DNA from: Zychaea mexicana
Taxonomy: Eukaryota; Mucoromycota; Mucoromycetes; Mucorales; Lichtheimiaceae
Assembly: GCF_025766255.1 (NCBI RefSeq)
Contig: NW_026516665.1
Coordinates: 620,001-684,000 of the forward strand
Length of the DNA stretch: 64,000 nt
Direction: 5' to 3'
Part shown: piece after piece, positions 25,141 to 36,462 of the stretch
How positions within the stretch are numbered: the stretch's first letter is position 1
How the letters are laid out: every line of letters starts with the position of its first letter
Translations under genes and position numbers: made by a program
Notes under the pieces: model-generated
Told to the model about the DNA's origin: nothing
What the model saw: only the letters and a program-made list of their open reading frames with translations
Databases searched by the model: none

Positions 25141-25405
25141 CGCAGTAATACTAGGTAATATCTAGGGAATATGTGAAAATGGTAATATTAGGTAATATCA
25201 TCATGGTAAAACATAAGGATATTACCATGGGGAATACCTGGGGAATACATATTAATTGTAGCGGCGCTTAGAACAACGCGGTAATACTAGGTAATATTAG
25301 AGGAATATGTGAAAAGGGTAATATCAGGGTAATATTAGGGTAAAATGTCAGGATATTACCTAAGGGAATATCCAGGGAATACATGTCGATTCTTGCAGTG
25401 ACCAT
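25141..25405. repeat. Two-copy tandem duplication, period about 136 bp, GGTAATAT-rich
   Basis: Copy 1 begins at 25141 (CGCAGTAATACTAGGTAATA) and copy 2 at 25277 (CGCGGTAATACTAGGTAATA). Both continue through GGAATATGTGAAAA, further GGTAATAT words, GGATATTACC and a GGGAATACAT end. Within each copy GGTAATAT and ATATTACC words lie in opposite orientation, giving internal palindromes. The block sits at the left edge of the AT-rich island that follows. Confidence 0.7.
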
Positions 25406-25479
25406 ATTTAGTGTTATGATAATAATACAACTAATAATACAATTAATGGTACTATTAACATTATTATATCTATTTATCA

Positions 25480-26710
25480 AACAATGAAATTCTCAATTTA
25501 ATATTTTATTTATCATATTTTCTGAATTTATTTAGTTAAAAATCTAATTTATAAATTTTTTTAAAGTTTATATATTAAATTAATTTAACAATATATAATC
25601 TAGTGTCCTTAGATGCAAGTATATTCTTCTTTTAATATTTTTCTATAGTAACTAATAAAAATATGATTCTTGTAATTATTGGGTCAGAATAAAACTATGA
25701 TATATTAGTATTAAATTATAATATTTTTTTCGTTGGGAATAGGAAATTCCTCATAAAAATCAATATATGAATTGAAAACCATATTATAATTTATTGTATT
25801 TTTTACTTTTTTTCTTTTTTTCTTCCTCATATTTTCATATCTTAACTTGTAATGCATTTTGCCAACATATATTTACAGTCTTTTTTAAAGTAAATCTTTA
25901 GACGAAGTTATTTTTATATAAAAATAAAATTCAATTTTATAAACATTTTAAATTTTTATTACTAATAAAATATTTGCTACTAATAGTTTTTATATCAAAA
26001 TAATTGGTAATGCATATATGCCTACCTAGTATAAAAAAAACTACCTTTTTATAACTTATTCTAGATATAAAAACAATCTTTGTTGTATTTAGATTATTAA
26101 TATGCACATATTAATGGGATTTCAATTTATACCCTAAATGTTTTATGCATAATAAGAAATAATAAGAAATATATGTTAACAAATAATTCTAAAATAAAAA
26201 TAAACTTTTAAAAAAATAAAAAAAATCTAATATTTATATTATTAATTTATTAAATGCTGATTTTTTATGTTAAAACTGAACAATATGGTATTTTTATATA
26301 ATATTATTTCATAAGATTATTTCAACTTTTATTAATTGAAATTAAATTTTAGCTGTGACATTTTATAAATTAAATATTATATGGCAGTCATAGTTTGAAT
26401 ATAAATGATTATATAATAAATTCTTTTTTAGGACAATTGGATATTAAATTTTAATAATTCAGATAAATTAGATCAAAAAAATAATATGAAATTATCTGAA
26501 CTAGTTCAATCAAACCAGATATATTTTGGGGGTCGTTTTTTATTTATATTCTCAAAATTGAAATAACAATTATTTGGATAAGAATAAATCTTCTAAAAAA
26601 CATTTAAAGATGCTTCCCTAAAAATATTAATATATTGAAACAAATAGAAAAAAAAATATATTATAAGAATTATTTTGTTCCAACATTATGTATTCAAATA
26701 AGATATATTA
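25480..26710. other. Very AT-rich island
   Basis: About 1.2 kb consists almost only of A and T with long A or T runs, visibly far below the GC content of the flanks. Frequent stop codons occur in all frames and there is no gene. It starts after a tandem duplication and ends sharply near 26720. Possible explanations are an AT-biased decayed repeat, a mitochondrial insertion or a structural chromosomal element; the sequence does not decide. Confidence 0.75.
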
Positions 26711-26714
26711 AAGG

Positions 26715-27005
26715 TCATTTCAAAGATAGTACCTTTTTGTAACCCATTCCAAAATCGTAAATATTGCCATACTGCTGCGAATTGGCATGACTTGTACTGC
26801 TTTGTTGCTCAGTATCAACGTCATCGTCATCCAGAATACGCCGTCTTTTAGCTTGCTTTGATGGGTTATCCTCCCCACCATCAGACTCCAATTGTTGAGT
26901 GAGATTGTTGCTGAGAATGGTTTGAGATTTCTTACTGTATTCCCCCACCAACCGCACACTCTCGGTAGTGTAAAGTACATCCACAGTTATCTGTGCCTCT
27001 CTCAA
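26715..27005 (-). pseudogene. Possible coding fragment, unknown family
   Basis: A 96-codon open frame has protein-like composition: an acidic and polar stretch (DDDDVDTEQQSSTSH) preceded by LYTTESVRLVGEYSKKSQ. It stands directly against the AT-rich island. No start context, intron or family could be recognised. It is probably the remnant of a repeat-borne gene. Confidence 0.25.
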
Positions 27006-30000
27006 TCATACAATAACGCCCCACAGCTCCTTATTCATCTTCAATGGCCTATTCAATTAGAAAGGAATTTCAGCTGCTGATGTATTTTTTGTCTCTTTCT
27101 CGGTGGTAGCTTGTCTGCAGATGTGGCTTCAACGTCTTTACAATTCTCGTATATCGACTGCACCAAGTTCTGTACAGCTCATTGGCGCCGAGTTTCAGTG
27201 ACCACTGAGCGATGCTTTTCCTGTTGCTTAATAGGGAAGCATCGAAGGAAGGAATGCTTGGTGCTGTTTACGTACCGAGTGAGTTCTAATCAAAAATTAA
27301 CTGTTTTAGTTAAACACATGTTTGACTTGTAATAAGAATTTGCTACCTGTGCAACCTGGAAAATTGTCAGGTATGCTTCCGTCATTCATTGCTGTAAAGA
27401 AAAGAAGCAGCGTTCATCTGCGCCGCCAGCATTATCGGCTTTTACGCGTTTCAGTTAGATTTTCTGAAACTTCTATAGTATAGAACGCCCGAAGGCGAAA
27501 CTTTATTTTTCCAAATTATTACTTTTTGCTTTAATCCTTGGCGGCCAAGGAATCTGCCAGTTGCATCATTGATGGCCAGCAGTAGTTGACGTGACAACGA
27601 TCATTGTTGACGTCCTGAGTGAACGTTAATACGTTGGGTAGCATCATTGAACCTGCAATGATCCTTTACAAGTAGCGTTGTGCCAAACTATAGGATAATA
27701 AGACCAAGGGTGTATGAACAAGTGAAGTTACTACAACGATCGCACCTGTTCATCAAGAGGACACACATACTCAAATTCATCACACAACGAACCCAATCCG
27801 CCCTATCCATTACCTTGTGTGTCCATTACATCTTCAAATGTAAATTTCATCTCCATATAGCAACATTACAAAGAGGCTAGAGAAACATATATCGGATATG
27901 TTTTATTGCAGCCAATAACGGCAGCCAAATATCATGTTAAAGTCTCAACGTACTAAACTGGGTTCGAACAAATTTGTTGGTATTGCTAGCATGAAAAGTA
28001 TCATTTGTGAAAACCCAATTTTTGTATGAAAGTAAGGGCTATTCCTATGGCGCAATGACTTTCCCTTTCCGGTCAGCGTAGACCTATTGAGCTAGGGATA
28101 AGATAGCAAGAACGGTAAGATTTCGCGCTGTATCTCTTCGGGGTACAATAAGTGAATAAGTGATATTGCAGTGATATGATTTACTTTACCAACGATTTTC
28201 GGGATGTCTTTAAGGAAAACATCCATCGTCAATTCATGTAGCCAAGGCTCTTTGATACTAGTTGACATGCATGCTGTACAATCAGTGTGCCGCTGGCATT
28301 GTTGCGGTCCATATTGGGCAAGGCCCCGCCGCGGAATGGGTATATGTATCCTGGCAATCTTTTATCATACAAAGAGCGCTTCTTTTGACTTGACGATAAT
28401 AACTCTTCAATTGTTTTCAAACTTGCGACTGGATAATTGCAATCGGGGGTTGTTTTCTATTAAAAATCAAAGGAAAATCATAATTATTATGTTTAAGCGC
28501 GTATACATTCAACCAATAAATGTTTTAATGCAAAGTAATATGCTACAACAACATAATTTAAACCAAAGGTTATACGATATCTCTGTTGATTATATAAACT
28601 TTGCACCAGAGGACACGGAAAGGCGTATAATGTTATCGATCTAAGGAGCAGAGGTTAAAAGTGAACACACTCTTTAATGAAAAAAATGGCCATTAGCCAG
28701 CAGACAGCAAAGCGCATAGCAGCCAACCACTTAGTAAACACACACCATTATATGTCTTTAGCGGGGATTTACAGTATATTTCTATTGAACGCGCCAAACA
28801 AAGCCGTACTGTAACTATTATAGTTGCACCGATTGGCCCTCTGGCAAGCATCAGAAGTAAGCCCTAGTAGTGCAGGGGGGAGAGTTTGAATGACCTCGTA
28901 TAAAAGACAATCATTGATAGTATATAATGATATGGTGCCCTTATCTCGCTTTTACGAGACTCTTCTGTTTGTAATGCAAACTTTCCGTGTCGGCAAAAGA
29001 GAAAGCTTTCTCTAGTTATATAGAGTAGAAGTGCACAAATCATCCCAAAAGCTGACTTCTAGTCCTCCTATGATATCATACCATAAAGACGAGATCGATG
29101 ATAGATTTACTTATTTTTTACTACACTTCGTACTCATGCAGAATTCGATGATGGTAACCCTTTGACAGGGACATCTTTTTCGCACTGATTTGGATCCTGG
29201 CCACTGCGAGTAGTCCAAAATCCAAATCTAGATTCCTTTGTCTTTCTTAGATTATTCGATGACCAAGAACTGTTGGTGTGTTGTTGTTAGCCGGTGATTG
29301 TCATGGTCCCTTATAGAAGGTCATATGCATCTACTTAAAGAGATATCAGATCGGTTCTACTATAATCCAGCCCTGTAGGAAGGGAAAAATCGTTGCTGGA
29401 AACCTTTCGTTGCTATCTATTTCGACAGGATGCACCATATTACTTACTCCTCAGTCTGCTGATCTTGTTTACCCGTGCAGGCATGAGGCCAAAGTCTACA
29501 TATGTCGTATGTTTTCAAACTGTTATTTAATCGCCAGAAAATGCAATCACGAATACCCTCTAAACTTATTGCAACTGTAAATCTCTTTGAGACGACCCAA
29601 GGGAAGGATCAATCTCCATAGCTGCCGTGAGCGGTTCAAACAGTAATAACCAAGCGGCGCATTTCTTCCTCTGTCCCAGCATGCACACGAGCCACCGTGA
29701 TATACAAATCTTTCAAATTGCTCTAGCCCTTTCCAGGCGCAAGAGTAGCGAATACATCTCGGATTTGCTCAGCACATTCTTTAAAACAAGGGCTATCAAC
29801 TCTCAAAAGCACATAGTGATGAGGTCAAGAAGCTATAATTGTTGTTGCAGCTGCTTGTTTGAAGATTATAGAAAAAAGAGTAGAATTGCATTCGAAGTAA
29901 AGGACCTTAGTTAATGGATTGTGCACTATTGTGATCGCGCTGTTGCTGGGAGATGTTACTCAATGAAAGTCACAGTGATAGAGTGGAAATAGGGCGTAAG

Positions 30001-33000
30001 CAACGAAGTGTGCGGGAGAATCTAAATAAATATATTCATTTGCAGACGCGTGTGTCTGTGGCAGTGGCAAGCCGATGCCATTGGAAACGAATCCCCTTTT
30101 CTCTCGGCAAAATTTGCTTCAATTGCAACCGCTGCAATCCACCGATAAGTATTGTAATTATAAGCGTGCTTCTGCAATTTCTTTAACTTCTCGCCAATCT
30201 GAGGCCGCCATGCTTTCCCTCTTCTCCCGAACGGCCCACGGCAGTAATGAAAAAAAAGATTCAAAAAATATTGCGCTGTGTGCGAAAGAGATAAAACGGA
30301 TTGATCATCCCACCTATACTGTTGGTATAGAAAAAGTTAAAGTAGTTTTTTGCCCATACCCTTCATGGCGGCTCCTGTACTCTCCTTTCTTCTCCACCAA
30401 CCTCTGCGATTTTTACATAATAGGATTTCCAAAAAAAAAATTGGTATTAAGTTTGAGGTTACATGGCGAGTCCTGCTAATATGCAGACACTATATGACCA
30501 TTACGTCAAAAGGGGCTTCTACTTGGTATATGTCAGAGCTGATCGGTGGGCGAGGAACGTGTACTGTAATATCAACACGCATAGAGGGCTAATTGCAAGC
30601 GGCAAATGCGCGCCCTAAACTAATCAACTGTGTGAGAAACGAATGCGTTTACCCACGAGTCATGTGCCAATGTTTAGGTTTGTATGATCGATGTAATCTG
30701 ATTAATATATACCTCCTCTGTTACGAGTAGGTTGATACGGTATGATAAAGAAGTGTTATGCAGGTTTCCTTTCTGATCCCAAAAGCAGCAAACTTTGTGG
30801 AAATACTTATTCTATACACACTTGGCAGCTATGTATAGTACGCTGTTTTACAAAGGCTCATTTATGAAACTAATTGATCAAAATGACTCACAAGAAGATT
30901 TTAATATAGAGAGTTGGGCAAAAAAATGAAACTAATATATCTTGCGTGGTGCTTATCAGAGTCTTTTAGGTTCATTTTCTTCTTGATGTGAAGCATTATG
31001 CATACTCGCCAAGATCAACAGCTGCAAATAGTACTAAATCTCCTTTTTGTTTATATACATCAGGGTGAGTTTAGGTGTGCTTAATAGCCATTGTTCCCGC
31101 AATTTGATAGCAGATATGTTGTGATTTGCCATAAAAGAAGGGTGCGTTTCTAGTAGGAATGTTGTACTGTGACAGGATTTCTCTCTCTACACCATACATA
31201 TCTATGTTTGTCAGGGTTTTCTAATACACTGACTTGTTAATTGAAACAAAACCTCCTTAGTCCTGATTATATACGTATTCTGTTGTTCAGTGCCCTTGAG
31301 CCGACCAGTATACTTGAAAAGAACAGATTAGGTCTAGCTTCGATGATGCATTTACATTCTATGTACGCAGCAGTCCGGTAATTGGTGTGTGAGTAATAGT
31401 TACCCATGACGGTCAGTAAAGTTCACCGAAACCGGAGCTTTTTACCTGATTATGTCGTATGTATGGTGTAATAACCGAGCTGGTTGCGTTTCAGGCATAA
31501 GAGTTTATCACCATCGTTATTGATGACAAGAAAGGCATCATCATGTATGCTTTCAACACGTAGCACTCAAAAGTTATATATTGAGACAGCCGGACAACGG
31601 CGAACGGAGGCGGAAATAGGCGTACAGTAATAGTGGCACATGTCACTTTTAATCTTAGGTCACTACGTGTGAGAGAGAAAAAAAGGCTATCCTATAAAGG
31701 AGATGGTGATTTTGAACATAAAGTCATCAATATCAAATTTATTAGGGTTTCTTAAAGTATAATTTTTCGTTCCCACTAACCTATTTTCTCCTTCATGACA
31801 TTTTTTAATTTGGCCCATCTATACTTAATAAAGCCTTTCTGTTAATTCTCTTGTCCCTCCTCTTGGTATTTTGAGAAACCCTTGGGATACTTTAAAAGTC
31901 TAAATGACTACATTAAGATACAGCTGCTACCAGGATGGGAAGTGAATATATTGGTTCTCGCTTAAATATATCGTACACAGACTGCATAAAATTGAATATG
32001 ACGGATGGATGAAAAAGATGAAACCAGAGACCGATTGTTTATTTTAATGAAAGAATGTGTTGGATGGTATATTTCGCGAAAAGAACAGCTCACCAGTAGC
32101 AGCAATATCCGCCTCCTCAATCTGTAAGTCATGGTTAATATAATGTGATGGATTAGAGAAAACTTACATATTATGAATTATTCAATATTAATGGGGAACA
32201 AGTACTGCTACAAAGTTCGATCGCATGATGATCAACAAATTTGGAGAGATGAACAAGAATGTATTTGTAAGAAAATTTGACTTTCAGTTTTCTGAACTTC
32301 CAAGCATGCTACCGAGCTCAACAACATGTCATTTTGAAGGCTTCCCTCAGAAATATTCGCAATAATGAATGTTTATACGACGAATCATTTTTCTTTACCT
32401 GGAAACGCGTGTGATTTGGCGGGTTTTATTATTGATGCGACATATAGTAGTAGATGAGCTATGCATTAAGAATAATATTCGAGCTATTGCAAACGTTTTG
32501 TGTGCCCGAGATATGTAAAAGCATTCGTATTGCCGTTATTATTCAAAATACAAGGCTGGCTTGTATTCAGCAAAGTATTTGGGGCAGCAAGTACAGACAA
32601 GTAGAGTGATTGAATAGGATGTTCTCGCTTCACAACCCAGCGGCGCTGTAAGCAGTTCCTGTAGTCAATAGCCTTCAAAAGCCTCTAAAAGCTTTCCAGA
32701 GCACTTGAAGGATCATCTGCCACCTACGTATTATTTGCCCGAACGTTAAATACCTTTGATGTATCTACTTCTGCTTGTCACACTTTAATTGAGTCAGCCG
32801 CCTAACAAATACTCTCATCGGTGGTGCTAATACTACCATCAAGTTGCAATAGCGTCACCGATGATAACAGTAGTAAGTATAAAATATGGATACGCGGAAT
32901 GGTTTTCAAGGCTAGTGGCATTTGTTCAAGCTAAACAAAGTTTTCGGTGCATGTGAAAGCCTCATGTTTTTCTTTGTAGCGGCAAGGGCAATCAGCGGGG

Positions 33001-33472
33001 ATGACGTACTACACTGCACGATCGTAAGAACTGTTAGGTACATAACATCTTTCTCACTTGGGCTTAATGCCCTCTTGATGGGTCGATTGAACAAGACGTT
33101 TCCAGGCGTAGAACACCTCCAGATTTCCATTGAAATCTCTGGCAGCCGTTAAACTTGACGCTGATAAGAGACTATAAGTGATACCCCGAATCGTGTACAA
33201 CCGAGGGATGTTCAGAAGGATCGGAACGGCGCGTGGCTTTGGTGCGTCGGTGCAAGCAATAGGTTTGGTGTAACCATGGAAACATTTTTAACTCCCCCTC
33301 GTCTTGGATCCTCCGTCCCTCTCTTTCTTTCCTTCATCCACTTTCCTTTCCATCTTTTACATATCTTCCCCATTCTCTCTTTATCTTGTACTTATCGTGC
33401 TGGCTCACGTTCTGATACACTCATCACATTCGTTCTCTGTACAAAGTCTGAAACACCACCGACAACAAAACA
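27006..33472. other. Long gene-poor region
   Basis: About 6.5 kb contains only short open frames on both strands, and none resembles a known family or shows convincing splice structure. Base composition is mixed, without the extreme AT bias of the island to the left. The last 200 bases (C/T-rich, then CAACAAAACA) are the leader of the homeobox gene. I found no tRNA-like cloverleaf here. Confidence 0.5.
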
Positions 33473-34990
33473 ATGATCACCAAGCATCCTCACCACCACG
33501 CTCGTACAGCCTCCTCCGCTTCTGCCGCCTCGTCCTCCGTGTCTACAGCATCACCGTCAGCGCCAACACGCAAACGTACGCATCTGAAACCCAACCAACT
33601 GACGGTGCTCCAGAACTCCTTTGCAGTCAATCCACTCCCAGAGGCCCCTATGCGAAATCAACTTGCCCGCGAACTGGGCGTCAATCAACGCACAATCCAG
33701 ATTTGGTTTCAGAACCGCCGTGCCAAGGCGCGCAAGTTGGAAGTCTTGTCGAACTCTTTATCTGCCCATAACCCACCCGTTGCTGCTGCTGCTGCTCATC
33801 ACCGATATCCCGACAACCCACAGCATGGGCACCACCACCATCACCATTATCATCAACAGCAGCAACACGATTCGATGCTTTTGCCCCGCTGGATGGAGCA
33901 AGCACGATTGCATAACCAACCTCGTTACCAACCCACGTTTCGCACCATGATGACTCCCGAACTTTTTGAAGAACTCAAGCAACAACCTCCTAGTACACGC
34001 CGTACCAATGGTAACCGACCTCGCTCGAGTTCCAAGCCCGAAAAAGTTACCTCAGTGCCTGCCGAGTCTTCGTCCTCGTTGTCTTTATCATGTGGTGAGA
34101 ATGCTGTTACTGAAATGCGTGCCATGTCCGAAGGCATTCCGCAAGTGCACCACAAGCAAGATCAGCAGCAAAAAGAGACGACGACGGTTACGGCTACCGA
34201 ACGCGCGGACAAGACCGGTAACAACAACAACAGCAACAACGAGCATAGCAGCGACATCGTACCACTCTTGAATATCCAGTCGCTCCGCATTGGCAGCTGG
34301 TCTCGTTTTTGTGGACAACCCGCTGTTATGGGTCAGCAAGCAACACCACCATGCTCGTGGGACCTTAAATGTTTTGTGGAATCGACCAACAAAACTCTGA
34401 CGTGGCAAGTTTTAGCCGAAGGTCACCTGTTCAGGATCCAGGTGCCAATGGACACTATTGCCCAGGTGCGATTGGTCCAGGAGGGTCAGCTCGAAATAGA
34501 GTTGGATGACCCGCGACACTGCTGCTTTGCCATGTACGATAACAACAGCAACAACAGCAGTCAAGGAGAATGGATTCGATGCGGCGACTTTTCTGAAGAC
34601 AAACAGGCGAGCCGTGAAACTGTGCATGTATTGCTGGGCAATCATGACGTGCTTCAGCAGGCTCTTTTGGACTTGGCAGCGCTGGCGCCCGAGTTGACTG
34701 CCAAGATGGTGCTTACTCCGCTTCCCTTGATGGATGATGACCTTGTGTCCTGCTCACCCTCGGTCACGCCAGAACCTCTGTTGAGCTTTCCTGGTGCCAC
34801 TAGCAGAAGTGTGGGTGGGAATCATTACTGTCCGCCTCCTCCTCCTACTGCCACTGCCGCCGCTTTTCCCACTAATGCTGTTGGCTACCATCCGCCCGGT
34901 TCGTTTGACAAGCATGCTGCCGTGTGGGCCACCGCCGCAGCTGCTGCAGGTCCAAGCGCGCTGTATCAAATGGCGCCTTACGGTTTCTGA
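33473..34990 (+). CDS. Homeodomain transcription factor (Pho2/Phx1-like)
   Basis: Single-exon 505-aa nuclear DNA-binding protein. The homeodomain covers about residues 33-90: basic arm RKRTHL, then LARELGV, and recognition helix WFQNRRAKAR at about 78-87, with the invariant W, F, N and R present. It is followed by a low-complexity region rich in His, Gln and Ala (about 100-135). A conserved C-terminal module at about 260-400 (LRIGSWSRF, then LAEGHLFRIQVP, then LEIELDDP) resembles the region shared by Schizosaccharomyces Phx1 and related fungal homeobox proteins. Those relatives act in phosphate, stationary-phase or stress responses. Which role applies here cannot be read from sequence. The Nse1 gene starts 156 bp downstream on the same strand. 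Confidence 0.93.
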   Translation: MITKHPHHHARTASSASAASSSVSTASPSAPTRKRTHLKPNQLTVLQNSFAVNPLPEAPMRNQLARELGVNQRTIQIWFQNRRAKARKLEVLSNSLSAHNPPVAAAAAHHRYPDNPQHGHHHHHHYHQQQQHDSMLLPRWMEQARLHNQPRYQPTFRTMMTPELFEELKQQPPSTRRTNGNRPRSSSKPEKVTSVPAESSSSLSLSCGENAVTEMRAMSEGIPQVHHKQDQQQKETTTVTATERADKTGNNNNSNNEHSSDIVPLLNIQSLRIGSWSRFCGQPAVMGQQATPPCSWDLKCFVESTNKTLTWQVLAEGHLFRIQVPMDTIAQVRLVQEGQLEIELDDPRHCCFAMYDNNSNNSSQGEWIRCGDFSEDKQASRETVHVLLGNHDVLQQALLDLAALAPELTAKMVLTPLPLMDDDLVSCSPSVTPEPLLSFPGATSRSVGGNHYCPPPPPTATAAAFPTNAVGYHPPGSFDKHAAVWATAAAAAGPSALYQMAPYGF

Positions 34991-35146
34991 GTTTCGCCCC
35001 CTTTTGCATCTTGTCTTTGAACAGTATTAGTGTAGTTCTTACAAAAGAAAAAAGCTCTCCCCTGTCCTCTTCTTTCCACTTTTCCCTTTCTCTCTCTCTC
35101 TCTCCCATCTCTTGCTGTCCTTTTCTTTTGAATATTGAAGAATAAA

Positions 35147-36215
35147 ATGAGAATCATGGCTGACAGCAACCAAACTAAAACGGCAGCGTCGTCTGAACAA
35201 AGCAAGGACAGTAGCAGCGTGTACAACAATATCCATCGTGCATTTCTGCAAGCGGTCATGAATCGTCGGATTGTGGATGCAGACACCGCAGAAGGGTTGT
35301 ACGACACTATTCTTGCTAATGCTGAGCAGAGTGCGTAAATATAGTCTGTGCGCGCGTTTCTATTATTATTATTGTTATTGACGTCTCGCTCCATATCCAA
35401 ATATAGCACCCACAGAGGACTTTCAAGAATTCGTTCTGACTATCAACCTCGAAATCAATAATTTCGACCTCTCCTTGCGCACTGTGCGTGACGAACGTAC
35501 TGGCCATGCCATGCTTCTACTGGTAATGACAACAGCAAAGACATCTCTGAATAAGTGGAGAATGAAAGTGTAACCCGCTATTACATGTATGTACAACATA
35601 TCAGGTTAACACAAAGTCAGACGTTGGCACACAAGGCGCGACGCTCTACACACCCTCTGAGCTCGACTACTTTAAACATCTTGTATACATGCCCTTTGTT
35701 TCATTGTTTCAAGCTCTGCAATAAGTGAGAACTAACGACGTTGTGAGCTATGTTAGCTGGACGGTATCATGCAAGCACCGGATCTGTATTTATCCAGCGA
35801 TACGGCACTCCATGTAGCAAGCGAGCTGGACATAAAGTTGGAGAAAGCCCAGGGCGCATTGGATCGATTTGTGGATGATCATTGGTTGTACTATTGTGTT
35901 GACAGTGGTCATTATGCGCTGTCATTGCGATCGACGGTAGAACTGCAACGGTACTTTGAAGAACACCATCCAGACGCCGTCAGCTTTTGTCCGACATGCT
36001 CGGAGCTAGTGACAGTGGGACGCCAATGCCGACAATGTGACACACGCATCCATCGCCATTGCACAACAGGAACAGCAATTTCTTCGGAAGCTTGTCCGTT
36101 TTGCTCACGCGTAGGCACTTTGAAAGCGTTTGGGCTGTCGTTGGATAGTGGTACGGATGATGACGGCTCGGCGACTACCATGTTCTCCTCCTCCTCCTTC
36201 TCCTCCTCTTCCTAG
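35147..36215 (+). CDS. NSE1: Nse1, RING-like subunit of the Smc5/6 complex
   Basis: Part of the Nse1-Nse3-Nse4 subcomplex of Smc5/6, needed for DNA repair and replication-fork stability, with ubiquitin-ligase-related function. Four exons (35147-35330, 35407-35522, 35605-35682, 35757-36215) give 278 aa. The N-terminal winged-helix part contains HRAFLQAVMNRRIVD and later DDHWLYY. The C-terminal variant RING has Cys/His pairs CPTC, CRQC, HRHC and CPFC in order. A second ATG lies three codons downstream at 35156 and could be the true start. The tail ends in a serine run. Confidence 0.92.
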
Positions 36216-36462
36216 TAAGCCTTTCTGTGTAATAGCATATTGCATGCATACATATCGGAAGAATAAAGATAATAAAAGAGGACCCACACGTGATGCATGC
36301 AATGCATAAACTCTCTTTGTTGTGTTTGTTGTTGCAGACTATAACCTTGTGTGCTGTTCTTTCTTTCTCTCCTTTTCTCTCTCTTCTCTTTCTCTCATCT
36401 TCAACTTCTTCCTCCTTTGCTTTTTTCTATCATTTTCGCTGATTTGACCAGTCGTATTCGCT

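Noticed and set aside
27955..27985. GGTTCGAA box as a tRNA B box
   Set aside because: The last bases of the box do not fit and no acceptor or anticodon stem can be drawn around it. A similar near-match at 52097 has no T-stem.
28229..28420. Minus-strand frame with ALPNMDRNNASGTLIVQHAC
   Set aside because: The texture is somewhat protein-like, but the frame is short, has no start or splice support, and I could not tie it to any family.
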